Shown here in pieces: positions 27,418 to 34,915 of a stretch of 64,000 nucleotides of DNA. Positions within the stretch are counted from its first letter, which is position 1, and the number at the start of each line of letters is the position of its first letter. Position numbers and translations under genes: made by a program. The notes beneath the pieces were generated by a model. That model saw nothing but the letters and a program-made list of their open reading frames with translations. It was not told where the DNA came from and did no database searches. The stretch lies in contig NZ_JAMOIM010000003.1 of NCBI RefSeq assembly GCF_026130545.1, forward strand, positions 342,642 to 406,641. Direction: 5' to 3'. Source of the DNA: Lichenifustis flavocetrariae (GTDB lineage: Bacteria; Pseudomonadota; Alphaproteobacteria; Rhizobiales; Beijerinckiaceae).

Positions 27418-27447
27418 CGGGTTCTCCTGTCGACGGTCGGCGGGGCG

Positions 27448-28266
27448 TTACCGCGCCGTCGCGACCTCGCGTTTCTTCATGAACTCGACGCCGACCATCA
27501 GCGCGAGCGAGAGGACGAGCATCACGGTCGCGGCCGCCGTGATAGTGAGGTCGACGAGATCGTTGGCCTGCATGTACATCTGCACCGGCAGCGTGCGCTG
27601 TGCCGGGCCGGCGATGAAGAGGGCGACGACCACGTCGTCGAACGATAGCGCAAAGGCGAAGATCGCGCCGGTGAAGACCCCGGAGGCAATCACCGGCAGG
27701 CAGACGCGCCGAAACGCCGTCAGGGGATTGGCGCCGAGGTTAGCGGCTGCGCGCAGGAGCGTCGTGTCGAATTTGGACAAGGTCGCCGACACGGTGATGA
27801 CCACCAGTGGAGCCGCAAGCGCCGTATGGGCCAGGATCAGCCCCAGGTGGGTGTTGCCGAGCCCAACCTTCGCCAGAGCCAGATACATGCTGACCCCGGA
27901 GATTACGGCTGGCACGATCATCGGCGTCATAATCACCATCATGACCGCCTCTTTGCCGCGAAAACGCGCGCGCCAGAGTCCGAAAGCCGCGGCGACGCCG
28001 AGGATGGTCGCCAGCACGGACGCGCTCGTCGCAACCGCGAGGCTGTTGAGCACGGCGCGCAACCATTCGGGGGACGTAACGAGCTGGTGATACCAGCGCA
28101 GGCTGAAGCTCTGGATGGGATAATGGAACAGCGCCTTGTCGCTGAACGACAGGGGTATGAAGACCACGATGGGCCCGGCTAGATACAAGCACATCAACAG
28201 CGCGAAGAGGCGAATGGTCCAGACGCCGACCTTCTGCGGGAGCGTGGCGTAGGGGGAGATCCGCAT
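27448..28266 (-). CDS. Spermidine/putrescine-type ABC permease, PotC family
   Basis: 272 residues, six hydrophobic segments, with a PotC-type coupling loop (LLRAAANLGANPLTAFRRVCLPVI) and the typical FALSFDDVVVALFIAG motif. It pairs with the PotB-type permease, whose stop is 3 nt upstream of this start. Confidence 0.92.
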   Translation of the reverse strand: MRISPYATLPQKVGVWTIRLFALLMCLYLAGPIVVFIPLSFSDKALFHYPIQSFSLRWYHQLVTSPEWLRAVLNSLAVATSASVLATILGVAAAFGLWRARFRGKEAVMMVIMTPMIVPAVISGVSMYLALAKVGLGNTHLGLILAHTALAAPLVVITVSATLSKFDTTLLRAAANLGANPLTAFRRVCLPVIASGVFTGAIFAFALSFDDVVVALFIAGPAQRTLPVQMYMQANDLVDLTITAAATVMLVLSLALMVGVEFMKKREVATAR

Positions 28267-28269
28267 GCG

Positions 28270-29541
28270 TCAGCCCAACACCATGGCGCTCTTCCCGGAC
28301 AACCGCACGTAGAGCGCATAGAGCACAGCCACGGACAGGAGGAGGATGACCGAGAGTGCGGCGGCCAGTCCCCAGTTGAGCACGCGGTTGACGTAGAACG
28401 CGATGTAATACGGGAGGCCTTGGTCGTTCGGGCCCCCGAGCAAGGCTGGCACCACGAAGACGCCGAGGCACTGGATGAAGACTAGAAGCGCGCCGGCCCC
28501 GATGCCTGGAACCACCTGGGGCAGGTAGACGCGGCGGAACGCCATCCAGGGCCGCGCACCGAGCGAGGCCGCGGCGCGCATATGCTGCGGCGGGATCGTC
28601 TTCATCACGCTGTAGAGCGGCAGCACCATGTAGGGCAGGAAGATGTGAATCAGCGCGATGCAGAGCGCGAAGCGATTGTACATCAGGTCCAAGGGTTCCC
28701 GCACAAGGCCCAGACGCAGGAGTGCGTCATTGATGATGCCGGTGCGCTGCAGGAGAACCGACCACGACAGCGCCCGCACCAGCATGGCGGTCCAGAACGG
28801 CAGCAGGACGGTGAAGAGCAGGATGCGACTGACGCGATCAGATGAGGTCGCGGCCAGAAACGCGAACGGAAAACCCAGGAGAAGCGCCAGCGCGGTCACA
28901 GTGAACGCGATGCCGAATGTGCGGCCGATCGCAGCGAGAAAAACACGCTCGTAAGCAACCACGCGGGTGACCTTGCCCAGCTCGTCGCGGTGGAGATCCA
29001 GGGCCGTCAACAGGTAATGATCGGTCAGCGGGCCACTAGCCTGTTTGATCGCGACCCAACCCTCCATTGTGTCCCATTTGGGGGATATGCCGGTCAGGGC
29101 TTTGCGCGCGTCGCTTGGCGCGGCACCCTGCAGCCGCGATCGGGTTTTCATCATGAGGGCCCGCATGCCCGGCGTTCCGGTCTCAAGCCGCGCGGCCGCG
29201 TCGCCGAACAGCATCTGCGGCGCTGAGCCGATGTCCTCGACCAGGGCCGGATAGACTTGTGGCGGGATCTCCTTTGCCGGGGTCCAACCCGCCAGGGCCG
29301 CGACGGTCGCCGGCAAGGCGCGGGGGACCGCGAGGTCGGACACGCTGCGCGACAGCAACATGCCGATAGGGACGATGAAAACCAGGATGAGGAAGACGAC
29401 GAGCGGGAGGATGAGGCCGATCGCGCGAAGCTGGGCGGCCCGCTGCGATCGCTTCAGGTCGCGCCACAGACGATCATGAGGTTCCGACGCCGACACGCTC
29501 CCGAAGGAAACCGCTGCGGATGCCGGCGCGGCCATGTTCAC
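28270..29541 (-). CDS. Spermidine/putrescine-type ABC permease, PotB family, with long periplasmic insert
   Basis: 423 residues, much longer than PotB of E. coli (about 285). The extra length is a hydrophilic region of roughly 130 residues between the first membrane segment (LILPLVVFLILVFIVPIGML) and the second (IAFTVTALALLLGFPFAFLA). The C-terminal half has the normal coupling loop (MRAAASLGARPWMAFRRVYL). The longest start is GTG at 29541, whose GTGA overlaps the potD stop; an ATG lies two codons later. The insert probably faces the binding protein or substrate. Confidence 0.9.
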   Translation of the reverse strand: MNMAAPASAAVSFGSVSASEPHDRLWRDLKRSQRAAQLRAIGLILPLVVFLILVFIVPIGMLLSRSVSDLAVPRALPATVAALAGWTPAKEIPPQVYPALVEDIGSAPQMLFGDAAARLETGTPGMRALMMKTRSRLQGAAPSDARKALTGISPKWDTMEGWVAIKQASGPLTDHYLLTALDLHRDELGKVTRVVAYERVFLAAIGRTFGIAFTVTALALLLGFPFAFLAATSSDRVSRILLFTVLLPFWTAMLVRALSWSVLLQRTGIINDALLRLGLVREPLDLMYNRFALCIALIHIFLPYMVLPLYSVMKTIPPQHMRAAASLGARPWMAFRRVYLPQVVPGIGAGALLVFIQCLGVFVVPALLGGPNDQGLPYYIAFYVNRVLNWGLAAALSVILLLSVAVLYALYVRLSGKSAMVLG

Positions 29542-30608
29542 TGCGCGGCCCAGGCGTCGAAGCGCTTGCTCAAAGCATCGTAATGATTGACCCAGAACTG
29601 CGCGTCCGACCGCACCGCCTGCGCCATGTTACTGGGCAACGCCGACAGGTTGGGACGCAGCTCCGCCGGCACGAGGGCGACAGCCTCGCTATTCGGAACC
29701 GAGATCGCGAGCGCGTCGCTCAACACCGCCGCTGGTTTGGCATCGGAGGCGTAGTTCAGGAACTTGTAGGCAATGGCCTCGTGCTTGCTCCCTGCCAGCA
29801 CCGCCCAGTAGTCGGTATGCGTGATGGCGTCCTTGCGGGTTGTACCGAAGTCCGTCTTCTGCGTGCGATTGAAGAAATAGATACCGTTGTCGTAAGTCGC
29901 CGACATCACGGTCTCGCCCGACGCCAGCAACTGCCGGGATTGGCCCGGATTCGTCCACCAGATGATGTTGGGCTTCAACTCATCGAGCTTCTTGAAGGCA
30001 CGATCGACACCGGCGGGTGTCGCCAGCACCTTGTAGACATCGTCCCGCGGCACCCCATCGGCCATCAACGCGATCTCAAGGACATCCTGCGGAGACTTGA
30101 CCATCGAGCGGCGCCCCGGCCAGGTCTTGGTATCCCAGAAGTCTGCCCAGGATGTCGGCTTGGTCGTCATCTTCGCGTTGTTGTAGGCAAGCGACGTGTT
30201 GTAGATCACGGAGGGCAGGCCACACGGCCGGTCCTCGTTCTTGATCACGAATTTGTCGAAGGACGAGATCTTCGCGGTGTCGAGATGCGCGAAGATGCCT
30301 TCGTCGCACCCTTGGATCACCTCGATATCCTCGGCATTCACGACGTCCCAGGTGTTGCCCCCGCCCTCCACCTTGGCACGAACGGCGCCGATCCCCCAGT
30401 CGCGATCATCGGACACGACATCGAGCTTGCTCTCCTCGCGGAACGGCTTCACCAGGGTGGTCTTGATGGCTTCGCCCAGGGGACCGCCCTGCAGCGACAC
30501 CGTCAGATCCGCCGCTGCGGCACGACCGGCGAGAGCCGTGGTGCCTAAGAGAAACGCGGCGATGATTGTTGCGATCCGGTTTCGGCCTCTTGTGCACAGA
30601 TCAACCAT
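29538..30608 (-). CDS. Polyamine-type ABC substrate-binding protein, PotD family
   Basis: 356 residues with a Sec signal (RNRIATIIAAFLLGTTALAG, cleavage after ...AAAA). The mature protein is PotD/PotF-like: WDVVNAEDIEVIQGCDEG, LPSVIYNTSLAYNN, TWPGRRSMVKSPQDVLEIAL, WWTNPGQSRQLLASGETVMS. It is first in the potDBCA order. A candidate promoter and a TACA-N3-TGTA operator lie 73-113 bp upstream, so this importer is probably induced together with the aromatic catabolic genes. Confidence 0.9.
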   Translation of the reverse strand: MVDLCTRGRNRIATIIAAFLLGTTALAGRAAAADLTVSLQGGPLGEAIKTTLVKPFREESKLDVVSDDRDWGIGAVRAKVEGGGNTWDVVNAEDIEVIQGCDEGIFAHLDTAKISSFDKFVIKNEDRPCGLPSVIYNTSLAYNNAKMTTKPTSWADFWDTKTWPGRRSMVKSPQDVLEIALMADGVPRDDVYKVLATPAGVDRAFKKLDELKPNIIWWTNPGQSRQLLASGETVMSATYDNGIYFFNRTQKTDFGTTRKDAITHTDYWAVLAGSKHEAIAYKFLNYASDAKPAAVLSDALAISVPNSEAVALVPAELRPNLSALPSNMAQAVRSDAQFWVNHYDALSKRFDAWAAQ

Positions 30609-30680
30609 CTCACTCTTTCCTTCGCCACCGTCCGTCGATCGTTAGTCAATCAGGACACGATCACAGGACATTAAACAGCA

Positions 30681-30691
30681 TACATCTTGTA
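30681..30691. promoter_or_regulatory. TACA-N3-TGTA operator candidate, site a (ahead of the potD-type operon)
   Basis: TACATCTTGTA, exact match to the half-sites. It lies just downstream of a candidate -10 box on the minus strand, so a bound protein would cover the transcription start. One of seven such sites in 30.6-59.8 kb. Confidence 0.6.
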
Positions 30692-30692
30692 C

Positions 30693-30721
30693 ATAATCTT
30701 TCGGCGTCAAAGTGCTGTCAA
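30693..30721 (-). promoter_or_regulatory. Candidate sigma-70 promoter of the potD-type operon
   Basis: On the minus strand, TTGACA (30721-30716) is followed after 17 nt by GATTAT (30698-30693). The -35 box is a perfect consensus; the -10 box matches four of six positions. Transcription would start near 30686, inside operator site a. Confidence 0.5.
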
Positions 30722-30749
30722 GAACAAGCCGGATCCCGGTGCTCCCGGA

Positions 30750-30768
30750 GTGCGGAAAGATTCCGCAC
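30750..30768. promoter_or_regulatory. Perfect inverted repeat GTGCGGAA-N3-TTCCGCAC
   Basis: An 8-bp inverted repeat with a 3-nt centre, between the ubiD-like stop and the potD-type promoter. It may be a hairpin ending ubiD transcription or a dimer-binding operator; its form would suit an IclR-type protein, and one is encoded at 36.4 kb. No T-run follows. Confidence 0.4.
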
Positions 30769-30834
30769 GCCGCCCGGTCGTGAGGCATCGTGCCTGATTA
30801 GAGCGCCGAGTGGGTCTGGATGGGCCGGATTGCA

Positions 30835-32268
30835 TCAGCGGTTCGGGCCGAGCAAGTGCCCCCACTTGCGTCGAACCTCCTCCGCCTGGCCCGGAGTGAG
30901 CGCAGAAGCACGCGGGTAGCTTTCCAGGTGCTGGAAAGGAATGCAGGCGTCGATGATCATCTTCGAATTCGACGTAAGACCGATGTCGCGCGCGGCTGCG
31001 GGAATGCGCGGATCGAGCGATGAGCTCCAGGCGTTCCGGATGATATCGACATCTTCCGAGGGCTCAGCGCGGGTGGTCACCGCCCACATGACGTCGGCGA
31101 GGCTGGAGGGATCGACATCGTCGTCCACCAACACGACGATGCGGCCCATGTAGCTGTTCGCGGCCGCGATGAGCCCCGCCCGTTTGGCATGGCCGGCGTA
31201 GCGCTGCTTCAGCGCGATCACGGTCATCAGTTGCGAGACGTGCTGCCAGGCGCCGACAATATCCGCGACACCGGCCGCCTCGAGGTTGCCCCAGATCCCG
31301 GCGGCCCGCAGCGGCAGGCCGAAGTGGAAGCGCGGCGGCTTCAGTGGCGGCGAGCCGAGCAGGATCGGGTCGTTTCGATGGTGAACAGCTTCCACGGTCA
31401 TCACGGGAGCCGGCCGCTTGTCGGCCGCATAGTAGCCAGTGAACTCGCCGAACGGACCCTCGGGAAGGCTGACGGCCGGGAACGGCTGCAGATACCCTTC
31501 GAAAACGATCTCGGCCTTGGCCGGAATGGGCAAGCCGGTGAGGGGTCCCGGATGCACCTGCAGCGGACGCCCGCGGATCGCGCCGGCAAAATCCAGTTCA
31601 GAGGCCCCCTCGGGGAGGTATTCGAAGCCGGCGACGAACAGCGACGGATCCTCGCCGTGGACGATCGCGATCGGACAGGGTTCGCCACGATCCCAGTACT
31701 TGCGGGAGATCATGGCCCCGTGCCGGCCGTTGTGATCGAACTGCACCGTGACGCGGTTATGGCCGTGGACCTGCACCCGATAGATCGAGCAGTTGACCCA
31801 CCCCGTGTCCGGGTCGCGTGTCAGCACGACGCTTCCGGAGCCGATATAAGGCCCGCCGTCCCCGTGGTGCCAGATCGGGGCCGGGAACGTGGTGATATCG
31901 ACCGCCTCCCCGACCATCGCGTTTTCCAAAAAGGCGGCTGAGCCGACCGTCTCCGGCGCGATGGGCTTGATCTCGGTTCTCTTGCTTTTCCAGGCTTGCA
32001 GGGCTTGCAGCGGCGACAGGTCGGCGTCGAGGCCAAGTGCGAGCGCTGCGCGCGAGGCGCTCACCGTCGTGTTGGTGAAGATGCGGTGGCCAGCGGGATA
32101 GCCGGGAATCTTGTCGAACAGCAGGGCCGGCCGATGTTCGCTGCCGGCCGCGACCTCCGTGATAGCCCCGATCTCGTGCTCCAGCGCCGCCCCTTCGATC
32201 TTGCGCAGGTCGCCCCGTTTCTCGACAAGCTCGATGAAGTCGCGAAGATCGTCGTATTCGACAGCCAT
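30835..32268 (-). CDS. UbiD-family prenylated-FMN (de)carboxylase
   Basis: 477 residues, the full UbiD length. Catalytic residues known from Fdc1-type enzymes are visible: R164 (SIYRVQVHG), and E270 and E275 (EGPFGEFTGYY). N159 just before SIYR fits the metal/prFMN site. UbiD enzymes reversibly decarboxylate aromatic, heteroaromatic or alpha,beta-unsaturated acids with prenylated FMN made by UbiX, and a ubiX gene lies at 47.5-48.1 kb. It is downstream of a MarR gene and an amidohydrolase. The substrate is unknown; an aromatic or pyridine carboxylate is plausible from neighbours. It is too far from quinone genes to suggest ubiquinone synthesis. Confidence 0.9.
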   Translation of the reverse strand: MAVEYDDLRDFIELVEKRGDLRKIEGAALEHEIGAITEVAAGSEHRPALLFDKIPGYPAGHRIFTNTTVSASRAALALGLDADLSPLQALQAWKSKRTEIKPIAPETVGSAAFLENAMVGEAVDITTFPAPIWHHGDGGPYIGSGSVVLTRDPDTGWVNCSIYRVQVHGHNRVTVQFDHNGRHGAMISRKYWDRGEPCPIAIVHGEDPSLFVAGFEYLPEGASELDFAGAIRGRPLQVHPGPLTGLPIPAKAEIVFEGYLQPFPAVSLPEGPFGEFTGYYAADKRPAPVMTVEAVHHRNDPILLGSPPLKPPRFHFGLPLRAAGIWGNLEAAGVADIVGAWQHVSQLMTVIALKQRYAGHAKRAGLIAAANSYMGRIVVLVDDDVDPSSLADVMWAVTTRAEPSEDVDIIRNAWSSSLDPRIPAAARDIGLTSNSKMIIDACIPFQHLESYPRASALTPGQAEEVRRKWGHLLGPNR

Positions 32269-32313
32269 GGTGCCTCCTAAATACTGGTGGAGCTCCCGGG
32301 AGATGCCGGGGCG

Positions 32314-32790
32314 TTAGGGTCCCAGCCGCTCCTTGCGGGTCGGACGCCCGGCTTGTGGGTAGGCGGCGACGAGGCTGTCGGTCAGCCGCGCGAGCGTCGC
32401 GAACAGCGCATGCAGATCCGCCGGCGCCACGCCGCTTTTCGCAGTGGCGTTCACGGCTGCGGCGCGGCGCAAGAGCGCGTCGCGCATCGCAGTGCCTTCT
32501 GGCGTTAGGAAGATATTCACCCGGCGCCGGTCCTCCGCGCTGCGCACGCGCGTGATGAGCGTTTTCTTTTCGAGCTCGTCCAGGATGGTGGTGGAGGATG
32601 CGGTCTCGATGCCGACACGTCGCGACAACTCGGTCTGCGTCAACCCGTCCTCGGCCCACAGGCTATCGAGGTGAACGAACTGTCCGAACGAAATGCCCTC
32701 CTGGGCGAGTTCGAGGCGAAGCGCGCGACTGAAGGCCATGTGGGCCAGCCTCAGCCGCTTGCCGATCCCGATGTCGTAGTCTGTTCCCAC
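32314..32790 (-). CDS. MarR-family transcriptional regulator
   Basis: 158 residues, GTG start at 32790. Winged HTH: DGLTQTELSRRVGIETASST and the wing KKTLITRVRSAEDRRRVNIF. MarR proteins usually repress aromatic catabolic operons and release on ligand binding. It is placed 23 bp after the amidohydrolase and before ubiD on the same strand, so it is probably in that operon and may sense the pathway substrate. Confidence 0.88.
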   Translation of the reverse strand: MGTDYDIGIGKRLRLAHMAFSRALRLELAQEGISFGQFVHLDSLWAEDGLTQTELSRRVGIETASSTTILDELEKKTLITRVRSAEDRRRVNIFLTPEGTAMRDALLRRAAAVNATAKSGVAPADLHALFATLARLTDSLVAAYPQAGRPTRKERLGP

Positions 32791-32813
32791 GGACGCCCTT
32801 TCGCGCAGCCGAC

Positions 32814-34055
32814 TTATGCCGCGGAGGCGGTCTGCTTTTCGGCCCGGCGGGCAAGCTTCCAGGGCGCGAAATGCGGATCGAGCTTGAACAACCTCTCCGC
32901 ATTGCCGCCCAGGATCGCCCGTTTCCCGGCTTCACCCACGAAGGGCAAGTCATAGATCGTGCTGGGCAGATCCATGTCCCAATGCGGATAATCGGACGAG
33001 TAGAGCAACTGGCTCTCGGCCTTAATCATCTTGAAGGTGAGCTCAAGCGCCTCGCGATTGTCGACCATTTCCATCGGTTGCGAGGTGTAGAACATCTCGC
33101 GCATGTATTCGCTCGGCTTTCGCTTCAGCAGCGGCGCGTCGGAGCTGCGCATCATGAACTCGTTGTCGAGGCGTTGCATCAGGAAGGGCACCCAGGCGAG
33201 GCCGCTCTCTATCCACACCGTCTTCAGGCGCGGAAAACGCTCCGGCATACCGTTCACGAGCCAGTTCGTCATGTGCACCATGTTGTGCCAGACGAAGCCC
33301 AGCGCATGAACCGCGATGAAGCGGTTCATCAGCGCCGTGGACTTGTCGCCCCACGTGTAGGCCGCGTGGAAGCCGAGCGGCAAGTTCCGCTCCTGCAGCG
33401 CGGCATAGACTTTCATGTAGGCGTTGTCGTGCACGCTCTTGTAGTGCGTCGAGGTGACCATGAAGCCGATCACGCCCTTGCGGTTGCCGAACTCCTCGAC
33501 GACCTTGAGGCAGGCGTCCGGATCGTTGAACGGAAGGTAGAGCATCGAGGTGAGGCGCGGCTCCTCGGCCAACACGTTGTCGCAAAGCCATCGGTTGTAG
33601 GCGCGGGCCAGCGCGGTCTCGACCTCCACGCGCGGACAGGTGGCGATGTTCAGCATCGGGGTGGGGAACATGCAGGCCATGTCGACGCCCATCGAATCCA
33701 TCCAGCGTCGCATTAGGGTGATGTCGCGATGGATCGTGGCCGGCACCGTTTCACGCTTGCGCAAGGGATAGCGGGTCACGCGGCCCGTCATCTCCTGGTA
33801 CGAGCCGTCGATCGAAGTGACGCCGCCCCGCGACATACCCTGGTACTTGGCTTCCTGGCGCAGGACGGGGTCATCGATATATTCGGCGATCTCCTGGAAC
33901 GCCTCCGTCTCGTAATGATGGGAGTCGACGTCGACGATGAGAAAATCCTCATAGCTGCGCGCAAAGGCCTGCTGCCTCGCGTGGTCGAGGTGAACTTCGG
34001 TGTCGAAGCCCTCGCGCGAGGGCTGGAAGAGGTGGCTCCCTTGGGTCGAGGTCAT
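32814..34055 (-). CDS. ACMSD-type amidohydrolase family 2 protein (likely decarboxylase or hydrolase)
   Basis: 413 residues. PF04909-type metal enzyme: N-terminal VDVDSHHYE (metal ligands), LGFHAAYTWG with a central His, VHMTNWLVNG, RFPRLKTVWIESGLAWVP, and the C-terminal catalytic Asp in LLYSSDYPHWD. Relatives include 2-amino-3-carboxymuconate semialdehyde decarboxylase, gamma-resorcylate decarboxylase and PicC-type dihydroxypicolinate decarboxylase. It overlaps the upstream small gene by 4 nt and forms an operon with a Rieske ferredoxin. A decarboxylase acting on a (hydroxy)pyridine or aromatic carboxylate is attractive but unproven. Confidence 0.82.
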   Translation of the reverse strand: MTSTQGSHLFQPSREGFDTEVHLDHARQQAFARSYEDFLIVDVDSHHYETEAFQEIAEYIDDPVLRQEAKYQGMSRGGVTSIDGSYQEMTGRVTRYPLRKRETVPATIHRDITLMRRWMDSMGVDMACMFPTPMLNIATCPRVEVETALARAYNRWLCDNVLAEEPRLTSMLYLPFNDPDACLKVVEEFGNRKGVIGFMVTSTHYKSVHDNAYMKVYAALQERNLPLGFHAAYTWGDKSTALMNRFIAVHALGFVWHNMVHMTNWLVNGMPERFPRLKTVWIESGLAWVPFLMQRLDNEFMMRSSDAPLLKRKPSEYMREMFYTSQPMEMVDNREALELTFKMIKAESQLLYSSDYPHWDMDLPSTIYDLPFVGEAGKRAILGGNAERLFKLDPHFAPWKLARRAEKQTASAA

Positions 34056-34414
34056 CCCATGCGCTCCTGATCTCGCGCGCCTTGGCGCCGCTTGTTCGAT
34101 CCCATCGTGGTCATCGCCTGCCAGGCCGCAAGCTCGAAGACTTCGATCCCCGCGCCCTCGAGCAGGGCTGTGCTGGCGATCACGGCGTCTGTGGCGGCGA
34201 GGCGGTTGTTGCCGGCGGACAGGTCGGTCGGCAGGTCGGCCTGAGCCCGCAGGGCCAGCAGGCGTGCGGCCGTGATCATCAGGTCCGCCATCAGGCGCTC
34301 GGGCACTGCGTCAGCCTGGCTCTCGTCGAGGACATCGGCGCAGCCTCGCAGGAAGCGCGCTCCAAGGTCGTCCAGGCTCTCGATGCGGTCGGCCACGAGC
34401 TCAGATGTCGACAT
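34052..34414 (-). CDS. Small helical protein of unknown function
   Basis: 120 residues (MSTSELVADRIESLDD...). No family recognised. It appears all-helical, without signal peptide, membrane segment or metal-binding Cys/His cluster. It overlaps the Rieske ferredoxin upstream by 14 nt and the amidohydrolase downstream by 4 nt (ATGA). This tight overlap means translational coupling and suggests a structural or assembly role for one of these partners. Confidence 0.7.
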   Translation of the reverse strand: MSTSELVADRIESLDDLGARFLRGCADVLDESQADAVPERLMADLMITAARLLALRAQADLPTDLSAGNNRLAATDAVIASTALLEGAGIEVFELAAWQAMTTMGSNKRRQGARDQERMG

Positions 34415-34763
34415 AGACGCCTCCCTCGCGGGCCACCACATCGAACTTCCTCAGCTTCAGCCGGGAGTCGATGACATGCTCGCCCGTGCTGAGGTGGAAC
34501 TCGTAGCCGTGCCACGGGCAGACGATGTGCATGTCGTTCTCGTCGAAGCACTGGCCGACGAACAGATCGCCGACGATTCGGTCCTCGACCTGCGGAAGAC
34601 GAATGCCTTCGCAGGCGGGACCGCCCTGGTGCGGGCACAGGTTGCGGTAGGCGTAATAGGCATCGCCGTGCCGGATCACGCCGATCTCAAGGCTACCGTG
34701 GGTCATGATCCGCACCTGCCCGTCGGGCAGTTCGTCGGACTTGCAGACAAAATGCTCAGCCAT
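34401..34763 (-). CDS. Rieske-type [2Fe-2S] ferredoxin
   Basis: 120 residues from ATG 34763 (MAEHFVCKSDELPDG). Both cluster-binding motifs are present: CPHQGG and CPWHGYEF, separated by about 40 residues, as in BphF/CarAc-like ferredoxins. It carries electrons to an oxygenase. No Rieske oxygenase alpha subunit is in the window, so the partner may be the P450 at 45.2 kb, an outside oxygenase, or the amidohydrolase group in an unknown way. It is the first gene of the Rieske-unknown-amidohydrolase-marR-ubiD run. Confidence 0.88.
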   Translation of the reverse strand: MAEHFVCKSDELPDGQVRIMTHGSLEIGVIRHGDAYYAYRNLCPHQGGPACEGIRLPQVEDRIVGDLFVGQCFDENDMHIVCPWHGYEFHLSTGEHVIDSRLKLRKFDVVAREGGVYVDI

Positions 34764-34789
34764 TCGCGACCTCGAACAGTTGGGTGTCT

Positions 34790-34813
34790 CAATGCTATGG
34801 TACCTTAGCATTG
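34790..34813. promoter_or_regulatory. 24-bp palindrome between divergent Rieske and aminotransferase genes
   Basis: CAATGCTA (34790-34797) and TAGCATTG (34806-34813) are perfect complements around TGGTACCT, whose central GGTACC is itself palindromic. Only one base pair in the 24 is mismatched. It lies 27 bp from the Rieske start codon and is a strong operator candidate. A related half-site, TTAGCAATG, lies at 34866-34874 within the promoter of the divergent gene. Confidence 0.6.
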
Positions 34814-34857
34814 TGTCAATTCATTACGACCGACGCAAGCGCGCGTTGAATGTCGCG

Positions 34858-34886
34858 TTGACATTTTAGCAATGGCGTTGGAATTT
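34858..34886 (+). promoter_or_regulatory. Candidate promoter of the aminotransferase gene
   Basis: Perfect -35 TTGACA (34858-34863), 17-nt spacer, then GAATTT (34881-34886) as a weak -10. The spacer holds the half-site TTAGCAATG, matching the nearby palindrome at eight of nine positions, so a repressor bound there would block RNA polymerase. The start codon is 30 bp further on. Confidence 0.5.
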
Positions 34887-34915
34887 TAGGCCACCTTCGG
34901 TGAGGATGACGGCCA

